A stretch of DNA of 64,000 nt from Myxacorys californica WJT36-NPBG1 (GCA_019359315.1 JAHHHO010000009.1:62001-126000), one strand, 5' to 3'. Positions 1-11,102 are shown, counted from the first letter of the stretch. Numbers and translations are program-made. Notes: generated from the sequence alone by a model not told the origin.

Positions 1-1848
1 ACGGTGAGCGCGACGACTTGACCGATATTGAAACACGGTTGCTAAAGTGACAGCATTACTCGCAAGTCCAACCGGACGCACGGGAAACGGATTTGCCGTC
101 ACCGTTCCGTTTCTCAACAGTTGAATGAAATTACGAACCGTCATTGAGGCTGGAGCGTCGCTAAAGTCGCTCCGGCGTAAGCGATCGTCTACTTCCCAAT
201 AGTGCTGCGCGGTTTCTATCAACTCTCTTAGGGCGGCTAATTGATCAAACGGTAAGTGACTGCCACCTAGAAAAAATCGCTGAATCGCGCGATCGCACAT
301 CACGACCGGATTTGCAATTAGTCTTTCTCGAAGCTGCTGACGCTGATCTTCAATCCATTTCACAATTCCCGCATAGGCATCGGCTGCCTGATACCCCAAT
401 CGATCCCACCGGGAAAATGCCGTTGCAGGCATTAGATTTGGATGATCCGGGTGTGGCTCAAAGCAATAATCTGCTATCAATCCTGCTCGGACTGGATCAA
501 TCAAAAATGAGGCAGTACCCACAGATGACGTAGACAAAGTTTCGTCGTTCCTCCAATCGGAGGTTGCTATTTTTTGGCTGAGGACGACTAACATTTCTGC
601 GATCGCGTCTCGATCGACCAATCGACCCAAGCCAGGATAAATCAATGCGAGTAACGTCAACAGCGATCGGATAATCGGACTACTTGCGAGTGGACGCTGA
701 TCGTTTAGCAACTCGACCGGAATTCCTTTTTTTCTCAAAATTTCAGTCAAGCCATAACGAGAGATCGGATCGATTCCCGGACCGATGATCGCAATCTCTC
801 GCGGCTGAATTTGCCCCGATTGCACCGCTTTGACAATCACATCTCCGGTTTGACGAATCAATTGCGCTTGTGTCGTAGTTTGCACCGTTTGAATCGAATC
901 GGGCAAACTCGCAAAGAAAACCGGATCGCTAACCAGTTCAACAATCGACTCGCCCAGATCGTCCATCAGCGATGACACAGACCGGGTTAGGGCAACTTCT
1001 TCGCAGCTAGACGCCAATTCCGCCATGTAGGTTGGATCGGCTCCTAAGCCCAGTCGCACGGCCCCATCTGGGTTAAACCCAAACGCGCAGGCTGTGCCAT
1101 TGTTTAGAAAGACCTCAAACAACTGCCGAGCGATCGCAGGAAATTCGTCTACGTCATCGGCAATGACGCCTTGAAAGCGATCGAGCAGATGCTTTTGATA
1201 AATCGGATTGGGCAACAAATAGCGCCAATACAACTCAGTAATCAAGCTATAGGTGAGCAATCCACGCCGCAAACACCAAAACCGCCACCGTTGCAGCATC
1301 TCACCAACCGTCGCGTAGGAAATCGAGAGTTCTGCTACCTGTCCTTCAATTCCTGGAACGCCTTGTTCTAGCAACATCGGAATTTCGTCTAGCGTAATGC
1401 CGCTCAATGATGCTAGTTGCATCAAGTCTAGAATGCGCCGCACAAGCCTAGCTTCGCTGTAGCTTGTGCGAGCAATTGCGCCATCCAGTTCAGCCCGCCA
1501 CAGCCGCGTGGCTAATTCCTGCTCATTCTCTGGTCGCAATCGAATCGGAAACGTCGCTTTTAGATCCAACGATCCAATTAGCAGTGACCAAAACAGCATG
1601 ACTTCATCCTCAAAAAAACCAAGTGGCGTTGTTGAGCGAAAGGGGCACTTGCCTTGGGTTGCGGCTGTTAGGCGATCGGCCAGATCCAATCGATTATCTC
1701 CGATCGCGGCTAACACCAAAACGCCGATCGCGCTCTGCGTTACGCCACGAGTCAACCCCGGACGCACCCAGTCGCAAAATTGATTGACCAAACGAGTCGT
1801 TTTGCCGCTCCGTGAAGCGCCTGTTACCCAAACAGAATTAGAACGCAC
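1..1848 (-). CDS. Helicase/recombinase-like P-loop protein, 3' end beyond window
   Basis: About 616 residues are visible; the C-terminus lies outside the window. The GTG start at 1848 is forced by an in-frame TGA just upstream and has a GAGG element 7-8 bases before it. The N-terminus reads VWVTGASRSGKTTRL, a Walker A P-loop. About 220 residues in, VIADDVDEFPAIARQL resembles a DExx/Walker B segment, followed later by EIAIIGPGIDPISRYG. This layout resembles superfamily I UvrD/AddB-like helicases and proteins often annotated in cyanobacteria as recombinase family proteins. A role in recombination or repair is inferred from the fold only. Alternative: another P-loop ATPase. Confidence 0.7.
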   Translation of the reverse strand, partial: MRSNSVWVTGASRSGKTTRLVNQFCDWVRPGLTRGVTQSAIGVLVLAAIGDNRLDLADRLTAATQGKCPFRSTTPLGFFEDEVMLFWSLLIGSLDLKATFPIRLRPENEQELATRLWRAELDGAIARTSYSEARLVRRILDLMQLASLSGITLDEIPMLLEQGVPGIEGQVAELSISYATVGEMLQRWRFWCLRRGLLTYSLITELYWRYLLPNPIYQKHLLDRFQGVIADDVDEFPAIARQLFEVFLNNGTACAFGFNPDGAVRLGLGADPTYMAELASSCEEVALTRSVSSLMDDLGESIVELVSDPVFFASLPDSIQTVQTTTQAQLIRQTGDVIVKAVQSGQIQPREIAIIGPGIDPISRYGLTEILRKKGIPVELLNDQRPLASSPIIRSLLTLLALIYPGLGRLVDRDAIAEMLVVLSQKIATSDWRNDETLSTSSVGTASFLIDPVRAGLIADYCFEPHPDHPNLMPATAFSRWDRLGYQAADAYAGIVKWIEDQRQQLRERLIANPVVMCDRAIQRFFLGGSHLPFDQLAALRELIETAQHYWEVDDRLRRSDFSDAPASMTVRNFIQLLRNGTVTANPFPVRPVGLASNAVTLATVFQYRSSRRAHR

Positions 1849-2119
1849 AAATCAGCCTCAGATGAATTTGCTACAATCCTTAGCACTCTAACGATGCGAT
1901 CTACCTGCACTGTCAAAGGCTAGGGACAAATGATTGCCTCTCTCTATATCCTAGATCTCGTTGCAGCAGCACGCTTAGAATGAACTACATCCGCTTCACA
2001 AACCAATTCATGAAAAGGTTAATTTTCTTTTCAGATGCAGAGCCTGAATCTGAGTTCCACCCTCTACGCTACAACCTCTTGACACCCTTCACCCGTCAGT
2101 ATTGCATCCCGATTGAATC

Positions 2120-3562
2120 ATGAGAACGTCTATTTTTGCTCGTTTGAAAGGATCGCTCCGCCGTGCCGAGCAGTGGTATCTCGAAACGCCCGATCGCGCC
2201 CTCGATTTGGCCTATGATGCGGCGTTGAAAATCAAAGCGATCGAGGACGAGCATTTCGGCGGCAAAAAAATTGCTCGGAATACTGGAGATCTCAGCGAAA
2301 ACGCCTTCGCTTATTTTGAAGCCGATCTCAAGCGGCATCTCCGCACGATTCGGATGCGGTTAACCGAGTTTCGCCGCAGTCGCTCGACGCTCAACACCAC
2401 CAATCCCAATAAAGTCGCGGCGAGCCGATCGCTGCGAACGATTGAGACAACAGCGATCGGCTCGGATCGATTTGTGCCGACTGTGCGAGATAAACCCGCG
2501 ATCGCGCTGGAAAAACTAACATTTATTGACGAAATTTTAGCTCGATACACCGAACAAAATCTGACCCTAGAAGCCGTGTCAACGGCAATGATTCCGGCTG
2601 TTGACGCAGAAGATAGACGGTTGAGCAACACGAGTGAGAAACCGTCTAATGAAAAAGTTCCGATCAATGCTGCTACAGGCGGCGACGACTTTGAATCAAT
2701 TTCTGACAAAACGGGTCTGCTGCCGCGATCGATTTTGACCACTTTAAACCGATTGAGACGAGACCTAGATCCCAAATCAGAAGCAGAAGTTGTTCAGACC
2801 TACCGACTTTCCAAAGTCAGAACATTGCTTGCCGTTCGGTTTATTTTGACCCTCATTTTAATTCCACTCTTGGTGCAGCAAGGAATTCGCAATATTGCTT
2901 TAACGAATGCCCTGCCCGCCGGACGCTGGATCAACCAGCAGTTTAGGATCGAGGCTCCTGAAAAGATTTTTCTCAACCAAGAGATGACCGAAGAAGCGTT
3001 GTTAGATTTACAACGGTTTGAAGAGCGACTGAAGTTTGAAAATTTATTAAAAGAAACATTAGACCGACGAGCGTTTTCGTTAGAAGAAGCGGAAGCACGG
3101 ATCAAGAAACGAGCCGAAGCGGTCGAAGCTCAAATGCAAGAAAAAGCAGTGGAGATTGCCGAAACCTTCTCGCTTCATAGTACAGACGCGATCAAAAATT
3201 GGATTGCGGATATTGTAGGCGCGATCGCATTTGCCTTTGTTCTCACCAATAGCAAACGTGAAATCGAAATTCTCAAATCTGTCATTGATGAAGTTGCTTA
3301 CGGTTTAAGCGATAGCGCCAAGGCATTTGTGATTATCTTGCTTACTGATACGTTTGTCGGATTTCACTCGCCGCATGGCTGGGAAGTGCTGCTTGATGGT
3401 CTTTTTAGACATTTTGGTCTACCTGCCAGTCACAGTTTTATTTTCTTATTTATTGCGACTTTTCCCGTGATTTTGGATACGATTTTCAAGTATTGGATTT
3501 TCCGTTATCTAAACCGAGTTTCTCCATCGGCGGTAGCGACCTATCGCGAAATGAACGAATAA
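2120..3562 (+). CDS. pcxA: Proton extrusion protein PcxA (CotA/CemA family)
   Basis: A 480-aa membrane protein of the CemA/PcxA family. Family members drive light-induced, Na+-dependent proton release and support CO2 uptake in cyanobacteria. The N-terminal half is soluble and matches PcxA (SLRRAEQWYLETPDRALDLA near residue 11), with a charged linker. Hydrophobic segments lie near residues 235-258, 360-380, 395-412 and 440-465. The C-terminal signature includes AKAFVIILLTDTFVGFHSPH followed by GWE. It starts at ATG 2120, about 270 bases from the divergent P-loop gene, so it probably has its own promoter. It is intact and of usual length. Confidence 0.93.
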   Translation: MRTSIFARLKGSLRRAEQWYLETPDRALDLAYDAALKIKAIEDEHFGGKKIARNTGDLSENAFAYFEADLKRHLRTIRMRLTEFRRSRSTLNTTNPNKVAASRSLRTIETTAIGSDRFVPTVRDKPAIALEKLTFIDEILARYTEQNLTLEAVSTAMIPAVDAEDRRLSNTSEKPSNEKVPINAATGGDDFESISDKTGLLPRSILTTLNRLRRDLDPKSEAEVVQTYRLSKVRTLLAVRFILTLILIPLLVQQGIRNIALTNALPAGRWINQQFRIEAPEKIFLNQEMTEEALLDLQRFEERLKFENLLKETLDRRAFSLEEAEARIKKRAEAVEAQMQEKAVEIAETFSLHSTDAIKNWIADIVGAIAFAFVLTNSKREIEILKSVIDEVAYGLSDSAKAFVIILLTDTFVGFHSPHGWEVLLDGLFRHFGLPASHSFIFLFIATFPVILDTIFKYWIFRYLNRVSPSAVATYREMNE

Positions 3563-3609
3563 GCTGCGAGAGAAACGTTCCGTTTAATGATCGAATGAGA
3601 TCGCCTAGC

Positions 3610-3627
3610 AAAGCGTCTCAACGCTTT
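3610..3627 (+). terminator. Small hairpin after pcxA
   Basis: A perfect 7-bp inverted repeat, AAAGCGT and ACGCTTT, has a 4-base loop and lies 48 bases after the pcxA stop. No T-run follows, so it may be a transcript-stabilising hairpin rather than an intrinsic terminator. Confidence 0.35.
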
Positions 3628-3733
3628 AGAAGAGAAGCATTTTAAGTGTAGCTGAAGATAAATACTGGGAAATCTAGAGCAAGTACCGGTCTTTAATAAT
3701 ATCGGGAAAATCCATACCCTGTGACTTCAAGCT

Positions 3734-6409
3734 ATGACTCAGCTTTTTCAAACTCCCGAAGTGTCCCCTGCCGAATTGTTAGCAACTGAAACCGACGACG
3801 CCTTAAACCAGGAACTAAAAACCTTACAACAAAGAATAGCTCAGTTGGAGCAAGAGTTGGAACTGCGATCGCAGTCATTGCAGCAGCCAACTCGAGACAC
3901 GCGTGATCCCGTAAAGCTTGGCAAAACCAATCGTCGCCTTCCGCTTGCTGAAGGCGACCATCAGGCGCTGATCGCAATTCTGGGAGCTAGTGCCGACTTC
4001 ATTGAAATTGACTCAATGGACGGGCAATGGTTGTATAGCAATCCGGCAGCCCTGAACCTAGTGGGTCTAAAGGATATTGAGCAAGCCAAGACCAAACACA
4101 TTAGCGACTATATCCTGCCCAAAGACCTCGAGCACTTTCAGCAGCACATTCTGCCAACAGTAAAGCAAACAGGCTACTGGCAGGGAGAGTTACGGTTTCA
4201 CCATTTCAGTACGGGCGAAGTGATCCCGGTTGAATCTACCCTCTTTGTTGTCCCCGATTTGGTCACAAACCAGCCCTTTGGTTTGGCAATCATTAGCCGC
4301 GATATTCGCGATCGCAAGCGCATTGAAGGAGAACTCAAACAACAGACCGATCTGCTGCAACTGATTCTGAACAAGATGAGCGATGGAGTCGTCGTGGCGG
4401 ATGCAAAGGGGCAATTTCTGATCTTTAACCCGGCTGCCGAACAAATGTTTGGCAGAGGAGCAACAGACACTCAACGCGAGGAATGGTCGGAACAGTATGG
4501 ACTCTTCCTGCCCGATCGGGTGACGCCCTTTCCGACAGAGCAGATTCCCCTTGTGCGGACGCTGCGGGGCGAACGTGTGGAAAATGTGGAACTGTTTACT
4601 CGTCATAGCAATGCGCCAAACGGAATTTGGGCAACGATTAGCGGCACATCTCTGAAAGATGCCCATGGAAACCTGAACGGGGGTGTAGTTGTCTGCCGAA
4701 ACATCACAGAGCGCAAACAGGTAGAGGAACAGTTGCAGCAGAGAGAAGGCTTCCTGCACAGCCTTTATGAGGGAGCAGAGGTAGGCTTTTTTGTGGTCGA
4801 TGTTACAGAAACGGGAGAATTTCGCTATCACGGATTCAATCCTTTACTTGAACAGGTCATTGGATTTAGCACGGCTCAAGTGCAGGGCAAGACTCCGGTG
4901 GACGTGTTTGGTGAAGTTATGGGTCCGAGCTTTGAGCAGAGCTACCGACGGTGTACCCAGCTAGAGACAGCCATTTCTTACGAAGAGTTTGCTCACTTTG
5001 ACCAAGGGATTCAGTGGTTCTTGGTCACGCTGTCTCCTTTGAAAGATGCTCAAGGCAAAATCTATCGCCTTGTGGGTACCACCATTGAGATCACCGATCG
5101 CAAGCAGGCAGAACACCAGTTGTTGGAAACGAAAAATCTGTACCAACAAATTCTGAATGCCATCCCTGATTTTGTCGTATGCAAAGGAGCGGAGTCACGC
5201 ATCATTTATGCCAACAAAGCGTTTCGTGACTACTACGACAGGACCTTAGAGCAACTTCAGAACATTACTGATGCAGCCTATAATCAGCCAGACTACACGC
5301 AGCAATATGTGAAGGATGATGCCTATGTCCTCAACACCGGAGAAACCTTGGTGTTAGAAGAGCCAGTCACTCGGCATGATGGTGAGGTACGCATTTTTAG
5401 CACCATTAAGAGCGCCATTTTTGACACGGAAGGAGAGGTGATTCAAACTGTCGGCATCTCGCGCGATATTACCGATCGCAAGCGCGTCGAAGACGAACGC
5501 AAACAGGCAGAAGTCACTTTGCAACAGAAGACAACTGAACTAGAGCAAACTCTAAAAGATCTGCAACAGACCCAGCTCCAAATGATTCAGAGCGAGAAAA
5601 TGTCCAGTTTGGGTCAAATGGTGGCAGGTGTTGCCCACGAAATCAACAACCCTGTTAACTTCATCCATGGCAATCTGGCTCATGTTGATGAGTACACCAA
5701 AAACTTATTAGGTCTAGTGAATTTGTATCAGCATCACTATCCAAACCCGCCGCAGAACATCCTGGATGAAATCGAGGCGATCGATCTAGAATTTCTCAGC
5801 AAAGATTTAACGAACGTTCTCCAGTCAATGCGAGTTGGCACTAACCGAATTCGAGAGATTGTGCTTTCCCTACGAAACTTCTCGCGCTTAGATGAAGCAG
5901 ACGTCAAAGATGTCAACCTTCACGAGGGCATGGACAGCACCCTGACCATCTTGCACAACCGTTTGAAAGCAACATCGGAGCGGTCAGAGATTCAAGTCAT
6001 CCGAAACTATGGAACGTTGCCGTTGGTACAGTGCCATGCGGGTCAACTCAATCAGGTGTTTATGAATATTTTGAGTAATGCGATCGATGCCCTAGAACAC
6101 CAAAATCGCGATCGTACTTGTTCAGAAAGGGTCAACGGTCCCAGTTCCATTACAATTTCGACAGATATCACCAGCGAGAACCAAATCAAAATTACGATCG
6201 CAGATAATGGATCTGGGATGCCGGAATCGGTCAGGCAACGAATCTTTGACCCGTTCTACACAACCAAACCCGTTGGCAAAGGAACAGGGCTGGGACTTTC
6301 GATCAGCTATCAAATCGTCACCGAAAAACACGGTGGATCGCTAGAGTGCTTCTCTAATGAGATGCAAGGAACGCAGTTTGTGATTCAGCTCCCGATCCAA
6401 ATTCGGTAA
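3734..6409 (+). CDS. Multi-PAS sensor histidine kinase
   Basis: An 891-aa two-component sensor with no obvious transmembrane segment, so probably cytoplasmic. A short coiled coil (residues 15-50) precedes four PAS/PAC units at about 75-195, 205-335, 340-460 and 470-590. These end in the usual IxDRK-type PAC motifs (RDRKRIEGEL, TERKQVEEQL, TDRKQAEHQL, TDRKRVEDER). A coiled coil leads to the H-box MVAGVAHEINNPVNFIHGNL with the phosphoacceptor His near 635. The ATPase domain has an N-box (FMNILSNAIDAL), a G1 box (IADNGSGMP) and a G2 box (GKGTGLGLSISYQIV). No response regulator is adjacent, so the pathway and ligand are unknown. Confidence 0.92.
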   Translation: MTQLFQTPEVSPAELLATETDDALNQELKTLQQRIAQLEQELELRSQSLQQPTRDTRDPVKLGKTNRRLPLAEGDHQALIAILGASADFIEIDSMDGQWLYSNPAALNLVGLKDIEQAKTKHISDYILPKDLEHFQQHILPTVKQTGYWQGELRFHHFSTGEVIPVESTLFVVPDLVTNQPFGLAIISRDIRDRKRIEGELKQQTDLLQLILNKMSDGVVVADAKGQFLIFNPAAEQMFGRGATDTQREEWSEQYGLFLPDRVTPFPTEQIPLVRTLRGERVENVELFTRHSNAPNGIWATISGTSLKDAHGNLNGGVVVCRNITERKQVEEQLQQREGFLHSLYEGAEVGFFVVDVTETGEFRYHGFNPLLEQVIGFSTAQVQGKTPVDVFGEVMGPSFEQSYRRCTQLETAISYEEFAHFDQGIQWFLVTLSPLKDAQGKIYRLVGTTIEITDRKQAEHQLLETKNLYQQILNAIPDFVVCKGAESRIIYANKAFRDYYDRTLEQLQNITDAAYNQPDYTQQYVKDDAYVLNTGETLVLEEPVTRHDGEVRIFSTIKSAIFDTEGEVIQTVGISRDITDRKRVEDERKQAEVTLQQKTTELEQTLKDLQQTQLQMIQSEKMSSLGQMVAGVAHEINNPVNFIHGNLAHVDEYTKNLLGLVNLYQHHYPNPPQNILDEIEAIDLEFLSKDLTNVLQSMRVGTNRIREIVLSLRNFSRLDEADVKDVNLHEGMDSTLTILHNRLKATSERSEIQVIRNYGTLPLVQCHAGQLNQVFMNILSNAIDALEHQNRDRTCSERVNGPSSITISTDITSENQIKITIADNGSGMPESVRQRIFDPFYTTKPVGKGTGLGLSISYQIVTEKHGGSLECFSNEMQGTQFVIQLPIQIR

Positions 6410-6416
6410 ATTACTG

Positions 6417-6520
6417 AGGCGCATTGAGCGCCTATCCTTCGGATCTTGCCAAGTGATCCTTCGGAGTTTGCGAAGCAATCGCGGGTTAACAATTGGGGTA
6501 GCGACCTAATGTTAGCCCGC
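6417..6520. terminator. Inverted repeats between convergent kinase and purF genes
   Basis: Two inverted repeats sit in the 133-base gap between convergent genes. AGGCGC/GCGCCT (6417-6433) has a 5-base loop. A 10-base pair at 6481-6490 and 6511-6520 (GCGGGTTAAC and GTTAGCCCGC) has one mismatch. A direct repeat of GATCCTTCGGA lies between them. The position suits bidirectional termination, but there is no long T-run. Confidence 0.4.
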
Positions 6521-6542
6521 GACGCTGCGGTAAATTAACCAA

Positions 6543-8051
6543 CTACACGGGCGCGACTTTTTCTAGGATCAGCTTCGCCCGCTTCACTTGGTCAGGTACT
6601 GAGATCGGATAGTCTCCGGTAAAACACGCCGAACAGAAGCTATTTGTATCTTCTTTCGTGGCAGTCAACATACCTTCCCAACTGAGATATTCGAGAGAAT
6701 CAACCCCAATTTGCTCACCAATTTCTGCAACAGATTTAGTGGCTGCAATCAAATGATCTTGGGTATCTGTGTCGATGCCGTAGAAACAGGGGTGCGTGAC
6801 AGGCGGCGACGAAATTCTCATATGCACCTCGAGCGCACCCGCATCTCGCAACGCTTTGACAATTTTGCGACTGGTGGTTCCGCGAACGATGGAATCGTCC
6901 ACAATGACCACGCGCTTTCCGGCAAGAACGTCCTTGAGCGGGTTGAGCTTCATCCGAATTCCCGCTTCTCGCATTCCTTGGGTCGGCTGAATGAAGGTGC
7001 GCCCAACATAGCGATTCTTGATTAACCCTTCGGCATAAGGAATTCCTGATTCTTGAGAGAACCCGATCGCGGCAGGAATGCCAGAATCGGGAACCGCAAT
7101 CACAATATCGGCTTCAACAAAAGACTCTTGAGCGAGCTGCCGCCCAATGCGTAGTCGATAGCTGTACAAACTTTCCTCATGCATAACGCTATCGGGACGC
7201 GCAAAGTAAATCATCTCAAAAATGCAAAGCTTGCGTTCGGCTTTCTCCGCCCACTGAACCGACGTTAAGCCGTCGGCTGTAATCCACACGAGTTCTCCGG
7301 GCTGAACGTCGCGTACATAGTCTGCGCCGATGATGTCGAGTCCGCAAGTTTCGGAGGCTAAGGCATAGCGATCGGGGGACTCCGGATCGTCTTTGGGTAA
7401 TGTGCCTAGCACTAAGGGACGAATGCCATTGCGATCGCGGGTTGCCAAGATGCCGTCGGGCGTTCCAATCACCAAACTAAATGCGCCACTACAGCGTTTG
7501 AAGGCGCTTGTTGCTGCCTCGACCCAATCTTTGCCGTCGTTGACTTCATCGCCTAGCGCGAGGGCAATCATTTCAGAATCGGTGGTGGTGATAAAGTCAT
7601 GATCGCGTTCAGAGAGTTCTTCCCGCAGTTGGGCGGTGTTGACTAGGTTTCCGTTGTGAGCGAGGGCGAGTGACCCTAGACGGGTCGGTACGATCGCGGG
7701 TTGAGCGTTGACAACTCGGCTTGATCCGGTGGTGGAATAGCGGGTATGTCCTACAGCTAACGAGCCAGGCAGCTTTCCTAAAATGGTTTCGTTGAAGACT
7801 TGCGACACTAAGCCCATGTCTTTGTGCAAACTCACCTGATTGCCATCGAATGCGGCGATTCCTGCTGATTCTTGACCTCGATGCTGCAAGGCATACAAGC
7901 CGAAATAGGCGAGGGTGGCGACCTGTTCTCCGGGTGAGTAGACGCCGAAGACGCCACACGCTTCTTCGGGTTTATCAGAGGCGGCTAGCGTGTCAATCTC
8001 TGAGTCGCTGGACTGGCAAGACTGGTCGGAGAAAGAATCATTCGGCAGCAT
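6543..8051 (-). CDS. purF: Amidophosphoribosyltransferase
   Basis: A 502-aa enzyme catalysing the first committed step of purine synthesis (PRPP + glutamine to phosphoribosylamine). The Ntn nucleophile is Cys32 in EEACGVFGVYSPGEQ, so a 31-residue propeptide is probably cleaved. The PRPP-binding loop RVVIVDDSIVRGTTSRKIV is present. Cysteines in KLCIFEMIYFARP, THPCFYGID and SFCSAC match the [4Fe-4S] ligands of the Bacillus-type enzyme. It lies downstream of purL on the same strand with a gap of about 290 bases, so it may be cotranscribed or have its own promoter. Confidence 0.97.
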   Translation of the reverse strand: MLPNDSFSDQSCQSSDSEIDTLAASDKPEEACGVFGVYSPGEQVATLAYFGLYALQHRGQESAGIAAFDGNQVSLHKDMGLVSQVFNETILGKLPGSLAVGHTRYSTTGSSRVVNAQPAIVPTRLGSLALAHNGNLVNTAQLREELSERDHDFITTTDSEMIALALGDEVNDGKDWVEAATSAFKRCSGAFSLVIGTPDGILATRDRNGIRPLVLGTLPKDDPESPDRYALASETCGLDIIGADYVRDVQPGELVWITADGLTSVQWAEKAERKLCIFEMIYFARPDSVMHEESLYSYRLRIGRQLAQESFVEADIVIAVPDSGIPAAIGFSQESGIPYAEGLIKNRYVGRTFIQPTQGMREAGIRMKLNPLKDVLAGKRVVIVDDSIVRGTTSRKIVKALRDAGALEVHMRISSPPVTHPCFYGIDTDTQDHLIAATKSVAEIGEQIGVDSLEYLSWEGMLTATKEDTNSFCSACFTGDYPISVPDQVKRAKLILEKVAPV

Positions 8052-8338
8052 AGGTTAGGCTCAGCTTAGGATGAGACGATGAGTTTGGGACCGGAAGAGG
8101 CACAGGAATGTAAAGGCAACCTTAACATTCTCTTAAATATCGCACAGATCGCGGGGAGAACTGGAGGAACGGGATGAATGATAGGAATTATGAACTGCAC
8201 CGATAAGAGAAAATGATGAATGCTTCCGTTAGAGGCTTCTGTAGAGTTGTCTGCCACGCTGGTGGTGATAGAGATGCTGTTTTAGAAGGGCTTACCCGAA
8301 TGAAGCATTGCCAGAGGCTGTTCTAATTAGGTTCAGGA

Positions 8339-10711
8339 CTAGAGGGTGAGTCGGCGTTCGATCGCAGTTGACCAGGTAGTGTGCATGAGTGCGATCGTAG
8401 CGTTTATCAAAACAGATGCGTCCCCCGAAAGTATCCGAAGAGAATGATCGGATGTCCCAACTTGACCTAATTTTTGCCAATGACCAGGAAGTTGAGTTTG
8501 GAGGTAGGATTCCCATTCTGCAACTGCTTCAGGCTGGACAGAAACGATGATTCTAGCGCCCCCTTCGGCAAATAAACTGTGATCAATTCGGGTTGAAAAA
8601 GATGGAAGGTTAATGGTTGCGCCGCGATCGCCGCTGATGCAGGATTCGGCTAGCGCGATCGCGAGTCCGCCTTCAGCACAATCATGGGCAGAGTTAACCC
8701 AACCTTTACCAATGCCGTCTCGGCAAGCGGCTTGCACGCGCCGTTCAAGATCAAAATTGACGACGGGGGGCTGCCCTGCGATCGTGTTGTGGAGGACGGC
8801 GAGATATTCAGATGCGCCCAAGGTCAGCGAGGGAGAATCGTCGTCGAATCCGATGCCAAGCAAGTAGATGGCGTCGCCATCGTTCTTCCAGCCTTGTCCA
8901 ACAATTCGAGTTAGATCAGGAATGAAGCCGACCATGCCGACAACGGGGGTCGGATAAATCGGCTGGGGGTTGCCGTTGGAATCTAGCGTCTCGTTGTAGA
9001 GGGAAACGTTGCCTCCGGTGACAGGAGTGGCGAATTCGGTACAGGCTTCCGAGAGTCCACGACAGGCTTCAGAGAGTTGCCAATAGCCAATCGGCTTTTC
9101 TGGACTGCCAAAGTTGAGGTTGTCGGTCACAGCGATCGGGTCTGCGCCGACACAACTGAGGTTGCGAGCGGCTTCGGCGACGGCGGCTTTGGCTCCTTCG
9201 TAAGGATTGAGGTAGACGTAGCGGGAATTGCAGTCGGTGGTGGCAGCGACGGCTTTGGTGATCGATGAAGCGGCTGGAGTGATGGATGAAGAGGTCGCGT
9301 CGGCGAGGGGGCGAATGCGAACGATCGCGGCGTCGGCTCCACCGGGGAGCATGATGGTGTTGTTTTGGACTTGATGATCGTATTGGCGGTAGATCCAGCG
9401 TTTGGAGGCGATCGTGGGAGAGTCAAGCAACTGGTTTAAAACGTCAGTCCAGCTTAACGTTTGTCCGTTGATGCTGATTCCAGACGGATCGGCGGCGGGG
9501 AGCTGGTCGGGTGTCCAGTTCCAAGCGTCACGGGCGTAAGCGGGAGGTTCGGCGATCAGTTCGCGATGATAGATGGGCGTGTTGTCGGCAAGAGCCGTGG
9601 CGGGAATTTCAGCCGCGATCGCGCCTTGAAATAGAATTCTGACGATCGGTTCTTCGATGACCGTTCCGGCAACGACGGCGTGCAGTTCCCATTTGTGGAA
9701 AATGTCGATTAATTCTTGTTCGCGCCCTTTTTGAGCGACAAACAACATGCGCTCCTGCGATTCGGACAATAAATATTCGTAGGGAACCATGCCCGTTTCG
9801 CGAGCCGGGATTAGATCTAAGTCAAGCTCGATGCCGACGCCGCCTTTTGCGGCCATTTCGGAGGTAGAGCAGGTAATGCCTGCTGCGCCCATGTCTTGTG
9901 CTGCCACAACCGCGCCTGTTTTAAAGGCTTCTAAGCAGGCTTCGACGAGAGACTTCTCTAAAAAGGGGTCGCCCACCTGTACGGCAGGGCGATCGTCCAT
10001 TGATTCGTCGGAAAGTTCGGCACTGGCAAAACTTGCGCCGCCCATGCCATCGCGTCCGGTGGTTGATCCGACATACAGCACGGGGTTGCCGATGCCTTTC
10101 GCGCCTGATTTGACAATCTCGGTGGTTTCCATTAAGCCAAGCGCCATCGCATTGACGAGCGGATTGCCTGAATAGGCGGGATCGAAGTACACTTCTCCCC
10201 CAACCGTGGGAACGCCGATGCAATTGCCGTAGTGTGAAATGCCAGCGACGACGCCTGTAAAGATGCGGCGAGTGCGGGCGTCTTCTAAGTTGCCAAATCG
10301 GAGGGAATTTAAGATGGCGATCGGGCGAGCGCCCATGGTGAAGATATCGCGTAAGATGCCACCGACTCCGGTTGCTGCTCCTTGGAAGGGTTCGACGGCA
10401 GATGGGTGATTGTGCGACTCGATCTTAAAGGCAAGTCTCATGCCGTCACCGAGATCGATGACGCCTGCGTTCTCACCAGGCCCCACTAAAATGCGATCGC
10501 CCTCAGTCGGAAACTGTTTCAACAGGGGACGGGAGTTTTTGTAGCAGCAATGTTCTGACCACATCACTCCAAACATGCCAAGCTCGGCTTTATTGGGGTG
10601 ACGCCCCAAGCGCCGCACAATCTCGTCGTATTCGTCGGGCTTAATGCCCTCTGATGCAATCTCTTGTGCGCTAAACGGAGCGGCGGCAATCTCTGTCATA
10701 GACCCTTGCAT
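8339..10711 (-). CDS. purL: Phosphoribosylformylglycinamidine synthase subunit PurL
   Basis: A 790-aa PurL of the small type, which works with separate PurS and PurQ subunits (neither is in this window). It makes formylglycinamidine ribotide from FGAR, ATP and glutamine-derived ammonia. The N-terminus contains [20 protein letters not shown] and the active-site segment [20 protein letters not shown]. Two AIR-synthase-like halves are visible, the second with NFGSPEKP and [13 protein letters not shown] 10711 is used; an in-frame ATG at 10699 is equally possible. It lies upstream of purF on the same strand. Confidence 0.97.
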   Translation of the reverse strand: MQGSMTEIAAAPFSAQEIASEGIKPDEYDEIVRRLGRHPNKAELGMFGVMWSEHCCYKNSRPLLKQFPTEGDRILVGPGENAGVIDLGDGMRLAFKIESHNHPSAVEPFQGAATGVGGILRDIFTMGARPIAILNSLRFGNLEDARTRRIFTGVVAGISHYGNCIGVPTVGGEVYFDPAYSGNPLVNAMALGLMETTEIVKSGAKGIGNPVLYVGSTTGRDGMGGASFASAELSDESMDDRPAVQVGDPFLEKSLVEACLEAFKTGAVVAAQDMGAAGITCSTSEMAAKGGVGIELDLDLIPARETGMVPYEYLLSESQERMLFVAQKGREQELIDIFHKWELHAVVAGTVIEEPIVRILFQGAIAAEIPATALADNTPIYHRELIAEPPAYARDAWNWTPDQLPAADPSGISINGQTLSWTDVLNQLLDSPTIASKRWIYRQYDHQVQNNTIMLPGGADAAIVRIRPLADATSSSITPAASSITKAVAATTDCNSRYVYLNPYEGAKAAVAEAARNLSCVGADPIAVTDNLNFGSPEKPIGYWQLSEACRGLSEACTEFATPVTGGNVSLYNETLDSNGNPQPIYPTPVVGMVGFIPDLTRIVGQGWKNDGDAIYLLGIGFDDDSPSLTLGASEYLAVLHNTIAGQPPVVNFDLERRVQAACRDGIGKGWVNSAHDCAEGGLAIALAESCISGDRGATINLPSFSTRIDHSLFAEGGARIIVSVQPEAVAEWESYLQTQLPGHWQKLGQVGTSDHSLRILSGDASVLINATIALMHTTWSTAIERRLTL

Positions 10712-10835
10712 GGATGGAACAGGTTCTTATTCTATCGGTAGGGTGGGACGGATGGGGAAGGAGATTGGAGGGATGAGAGGCAACTTTGCAAGGATTGAAG
10801 CGGAGGAAGCAAGACTTGTGTTTGGAGTGCCACCC

Positions 10836-10898
10836 TTCCTGTTTCAAATCGGATCGTTCCTGTTTCAAATCGGAATAGTTCTGTTTTGAATAGGAATG
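10836..10898. repeat. Three tandem 21-bp palindromic repeats (array A)
   Basis: Three units start at 10836, 10857 and 10878, exactly 21 bp apart. Units 1 and 2 share TTCCTGTTTCAAATCGGA; unit 3 is TTCTGTTTTGAATAGGAA-like. Each is an imperfect palindrome around TTCCT...AAATAGGAA. The array lies in the 448-base gap upstream of purL; the same family recurs at 12265-12485. Apart from the hairpin at 11103, nothing else was recognised in this gap. Confidence 0.8.
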
Positions 10899-11102
10899 GT
10901 GGCTATACCAACCTAAAGCAACGCACTTAAACAGGAAAAGTTTCGATCTCGAACCCAATCATTCTAAGTTTGGGAGCCAAATCTTCTGCTTTTACCTCAA
11001 ACCATTCTTCTCAAATGCGCGATCGCCGAGGTAAATGAGTCAGAGAACCATTAAATCCTCTCTCAAAGCTCTGACAGGATATGTCGGCTGATAGACGGGA
11101 TG

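Noticed and set aside
4190-4831. Antisense frame inside the PAS histidine kinase
   Set aside because: It overlaps a well supported coding frame, has no recognisable motif or ribosome-binding site, and looks like a reverse-strand shadow.
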